DNA from: Lachnospiraceae bacterium UBA7480
GTDB taxonomy: Bacteria > Bacillota > Clostridia > Lachnospirales > Lachnospiraceae
Assembly: GCA_002479655.1 (NCBI GenBank)
Contig: DLOQ01000070.1
Location: 895-8,680, forward strand
Reading direction: 5' to 3'
Length of the DNA: 7,786 nucleotides
A program made the translations under genes and the position numbers. The notes beneath the pieces were generated by a model. That model saw nothing but the letters and a program-made list of their open reading frames with translations, was not told where the DNA came from and made no database searches. Each line of letters starts with the position of its first letter. Within the stretch, counting starts at the first letter, position 1. Positions 5,810-7,786 of this stretch are shown here, in pieces.

Positions 5810-6625
5810 ATGGATCAGATCAAAATCGGAGCATTTATTGCAGCCTGCCGTAAGGAACAGAAGCTTACTCAGGCACAGCTGGCAGAAAAACTAAACATTA
5901 CGGACAGGGCAGTTTCCAAATGGGAAAACGGGAAGAGTATGCCGGATTCCTCCATTATGCTGGAACTATGTGAAATATTAGGGATCAAAGTGAATGAATT
6001 ATTAAGCGGCGAACGGATGGATACGGACACTTATGCGCAAAGCGCAGAGGAAAATTTAATCACCCTGAAAAGAAAAGATGAAAACAGCAGCAGAAAAAAT
6101 GTTTTGTTTGCCGTTATTTATTCCGTTGTGCTTTTTCTGGGGATCATGGTCTGTTCCATATGTGATATTGCCATTACAGGAGGATTGACATGGTCTTGCA
6201 TTACATTAAGCTCTATCATTTTTGCCTATGTTATTTCCTTCCCGATCGTGATCCTTGGAAAAAAAGGCATCTTCGGAGGTCTGATGGCGCTGAGTATTTT
6301 TCTCGTTCCCTATCTTTATCTGCTGGGCATCCTGATCAATGTACCGGCAGTATTTGCCATCGGCTGGCGTATGTCACTGATCTCCATTGCATACCTCTGG
6401 ATCATATATTTTGTTTCCTGTCGTCTGCGCGCCAAAAAATTACGCGCTGCCGGAATCAGTGTTCTGCTTGCCATTCCACTTACCATTTGCATCAATGTCA
6501 CATTATCAAAACTGCTTTCCGAGCCAAGAGCAGACATCTGGGATCTCCTTACCATATTGATCCTGCTTATGACTGCTTTTCTTTTATTTATCATAGATCA
6601 CTCTAAACAGAAGAAACTTACTTAA
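5810..6625 (+). CDS. XRE family regulator with C-terminal six-helix membrane domain
   Basis: This 271-residue protein joins a cytoplasmic DNA-binding domain to a membrane anchor. Residues 4-60 are a Cro/CI-type helix-turn-helix (LTQAQLAEKLNITDRAVSKW at 19-38, then ENGKSMPD). A charged linker (about 68-96) follows, then about six hydrophobic helices (roughly 97-116, 127-149, 155-175, 185-203, 213-232 and 245-263). It ends in a basic tail HSKQKK. Such membrane-tethered XRE proteins are common in clostridia, usually without known targets. The ATG has GGGAGA 6 nt upstream. The gene stands alone behind its own promoter, divergent from the BlaI/M56 operon, and its 3' end overlaps the convergent esterase gene by 8 bp. 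What the membrane part senses cannot be read from sequence. Confidence 0.88.
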   Translation: MDQIKIGAFIAACRKEQKLTQAQLAEKLNITDRAVSKWENGKSMPDSSIMLELCEILGIKVNELLSGERMDTDTYAQSAEENLITLKRKDENSSRKNVLFAVIYSVVLFLGIMVCSICDIAITGGLTWSCITLSSIIFAYVISFPIVILGKKGIFGGLMALSIFLVPYLYLLGILINVPAVFAIGWRMSLISIAYLWIIYFVSCRLRAKKLRAAGISVLLAIPLTICINVTLSKLLSEPRADIWDLLTILILLMTAFLLFIIDHSKQKKLT

Positions 6626-7508
6626 ATATATATTTCCTAAAAAACCTGCATTCGTCCTTATTACACTCGGCGGCATCTTCCAGCTTCATATTCACATGAA
6701 ATACATGCCCCAGCGTTTTTTCAGAATTTCCATAAAAATGATATTCAAATTCCACTTCCTGTTCCGTCAGGCGTTCCGCCATATACGGCGTATGTTTTTT
6801 CAGAAAGTCTCCGCTTGCCGTCATCAGATAGGCGGGCGGAAAATGAGCCGTGATGTATCTTTCCGGGGAAACAAGCTTTAATTCCTCCGGCGTACCCCGC
6901 TTAGGAAGCAGATCCGCCATAATAGAAAAAGTAACTTCCTCCCTTTTCTCCTCATCCTCCATATCATAGATGCCGCAATTCAGTGCAACCGCCGTCGGCA
7001 CAAAGCCTTCCGGGATCTGCAGGTCATAATTCTTTGCATATTCCTCATTGGTGCAGATGGCGGAATAAAGGCTCAGAAGATGCGCTCCCGCAGAATCTCC
7101 TACCCCAAAGATGTATCGTGTGTCAAATCCATATTCCTCCGCATGCTCCAAAACCCATGCAAACACACTGCTTGTATCCTCAAGCTGGCTGGGGAATTTA
7201 TATTCCGGCGCAAGACGGTAAGTAAAATTCACCACAGCAAATCCATACTGGGCAAGGCTCATGCAATAATACTGATAACGCTCTTTATCACCATATACCC
7301 ATGCGCCGCCATGTACGCTGACGATCACAGGCAGCTTCCTTCCTTCCGAAGCAATCGGACGATAGACATCCAAACGCTGCCACTTCGCATCAGCACCATA
7401 TAAAATATTATCAAACCTCTTGATATCCTCCGGCGAGGTCAGACCCGCATCCCTGATGTCGTCTCCTTCCTGAAAACTTTTTCGGATGGATTCGCTTAAT
7501 TCGGACAT
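6618..7508 (-). CDS. Alpha/beta hydrolase, HSL/acetyl-esterase type
   Basis: This is a 296-residue cytoplasmic esterase or lipase-like hydrolase with no signal peptide. It has the oxyanion-hole motif HGGAW (66-70), the nucleophile elbow GDSAG with S139, a likely catalytic D234 in SGDF, and H268 in LGHVFH, so the triad is complete. The HGG and GDSAG pattern places it with the hormone-sensitive-lipase/BD-FAE-like family, which cleaves short-chain acyl or acetyl esters; the true substrate is unknown. The frame is open up to an ATG at 7535, but AGGAGGAG (7520-7527) lies downstream of that codon and 11 nt before the ATG at 7508, so MSELSESI is the preferred start. It follows the partial gene at the right edge by 38 nt in the same direction, suggesting co-transcription. 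Confidence 0.87.
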   Translation of the reverse strand: MSELSESIRKSFQEGDDIRDAGLTSPEDIKRFDNILYGADAKWQRLDVYRPIASEGRKLPVIVSVHGGAWVYGDKERYQYYCMSLAQYGFAVVNFTYRLAPEYKFPSQLEDTSSVFAWVLEHAEEYGFDTRYIFGVGDSAGAHLLSLYSAICTNEEYAKNYDLQIPEGFVPTAVALNCGIYDMEDEEKREEVTFSIMADLLPKRGTPEELKLVSPERYITAHFPPAYLMTASGDFLKKHTPYMAERLTEQEVEFEYHFYGNSEKTLGHVFHVNMKLEDAAECNKDECRFFRKYIFK

Positions 7509-7519
7509 TTTCCGTTTTT

Positions 7520-7527
7520 CTCCTCCT
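7520..7527 (-). promoter_or_regulatory. Ribosome binding site that decides the hydrolase start
   Basis: AGGAGGAG on the minus strand lies 11 nt ahead of the ATG at 7508 and inside the reading frame of the longer alternative starting at 7535, which has no such site ahead of it. The spacing is a little long but still favours 7508. Confidence 0.6.
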
Positions 7528-7546
7528 AAGCCCATGATTCCATATC

Positions 7547-7786
7547 TTATTTCAATGATACTTTATGCGTGATCAGATACCGGTCTCCCTGCAGTTCCTC
7601 TACCTGCAGCTGCATCTGGCAGTCTCTGGCATCTATTTCTATCATGACATCAGTCATATATTCATCCTTATAAGTTCCATTATCCATTTCCTGTTCCCAT
7701 CTGGTCAGCAGCTGTTTTCCCTCTATCACATTATAGAAAGTGTAATCCCCTTTTCCATTTGTCAGGATCCGGTTATGGCAGTTCCG
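7547..7786 (-). CDS. Unrecognised protein, C-terminal part (runs off right edge)
   Basis: The frame is open from the right edge of the window to a TAA at 7549-7547, giving the last 79 residues of a protein whose start is outside. A GTG at 7729 could be taken as a start, but the frame stays open through it with normal-looking sequence (RNCHNRILTNGKGDYTFYN), so it is better read as internal. The visible part is acidic and soluble, with alternating hydrophobic stretches suggesting beta strands (VMIEIDARDCQMQLQVEEL, then DRYLITHKVSLK). No family is recognised. It lies just upstream of the alpha/beta hydrolase gene and probably shares its transcript. Confidence 0.6.
   Translation of the reverse strand, partial: RNCHNRILTNGKGDYTFYNVIEGKQLLTRWEQEMDNGTYKDEYMTDVMIEIDARDCQMQLQVEELQGDRYLITHKVSLK

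Noticed and set aside
7547..7729. Complete small protein of 60 residues starting at GTG 7729
   Set aside because: The frame continues open to the window edge with sensible sequence and no ribosome binding site is evident before the GTG, so a truncated larger gene is more likely.

Overview
The window looks like chromosomal DNA of a low-to-moderate GC Firmicute, most likely a clostridium of the Lachnospiraceae type. This is inferred from strong AGGAGG-type ribosome binding sites, TTGACA/TATAAT-type promoters, closely packed operons, and the gene families present: a YtrA-type GntR regulator with an ABC exporter, a BlaI/BlaR1-like pair with a clostridial-style sensor domain, and an XRE regulator with a membrane tail. 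No RNA gene, mobile element, CRISPR array or origin was seen.

Layout, left to right. Bases 1-349 are non-coding. They hold a 16-bp perfect hairpin (4-50), a tandem decamer (83-102), a strong rightward promoter (190-218) and a dyad operator overlapping its -10 and start site (217-246). This drives a rightward operon (350-3157) of a short GntR/YtrA repressor, an ABC ATPase and two paralogous multi-spanning membrane proteins, which together look like one drug- or peptide-responsive ABC exporter controlled by its own repressor. Meeting it tail to tail is a leftward operon (5559-3166) of a BlaI-type repressor and an M56 (BlaR1-like) membrane metalloprotease sensor. Its promoter carries two TTTACA-N3-TGTAAA palindromes, one between -35 and -10 and one just downstream of the start. 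Diverging from it is an XRE-family regulator with a six-helix membrane domain (5810-6625) behind its own strong promoter. At the right, a second leftward operon contains the 3' end of an unrecognised gene (7547 to beyond 7786) followed by an alpha/beta hydrolase of the HSL/acetyl-esterase type (7508-6618), whose stop overlaps the XRE gene's stop region by 8 bp.

The theme is envelope sensing. Three transcriptional regulators lie within 6.5 kb, two of them tied to membrane proteins, next to a putative efflux system. The most distinctive item is the extracytoplasmic C-terminus of the M56 sensor. It has no penicillin-binding motifs and ends in a roughly 90-residue Gln/Glu-rich coiled-coil tail made of four 21-residue (three-heptad) repeats that are still nearly identical at DNA level in part. 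No wholly new system can be claimed from sequence alone. The repeat-tailed sensor and its operator layout are the best candidates for a closer look.
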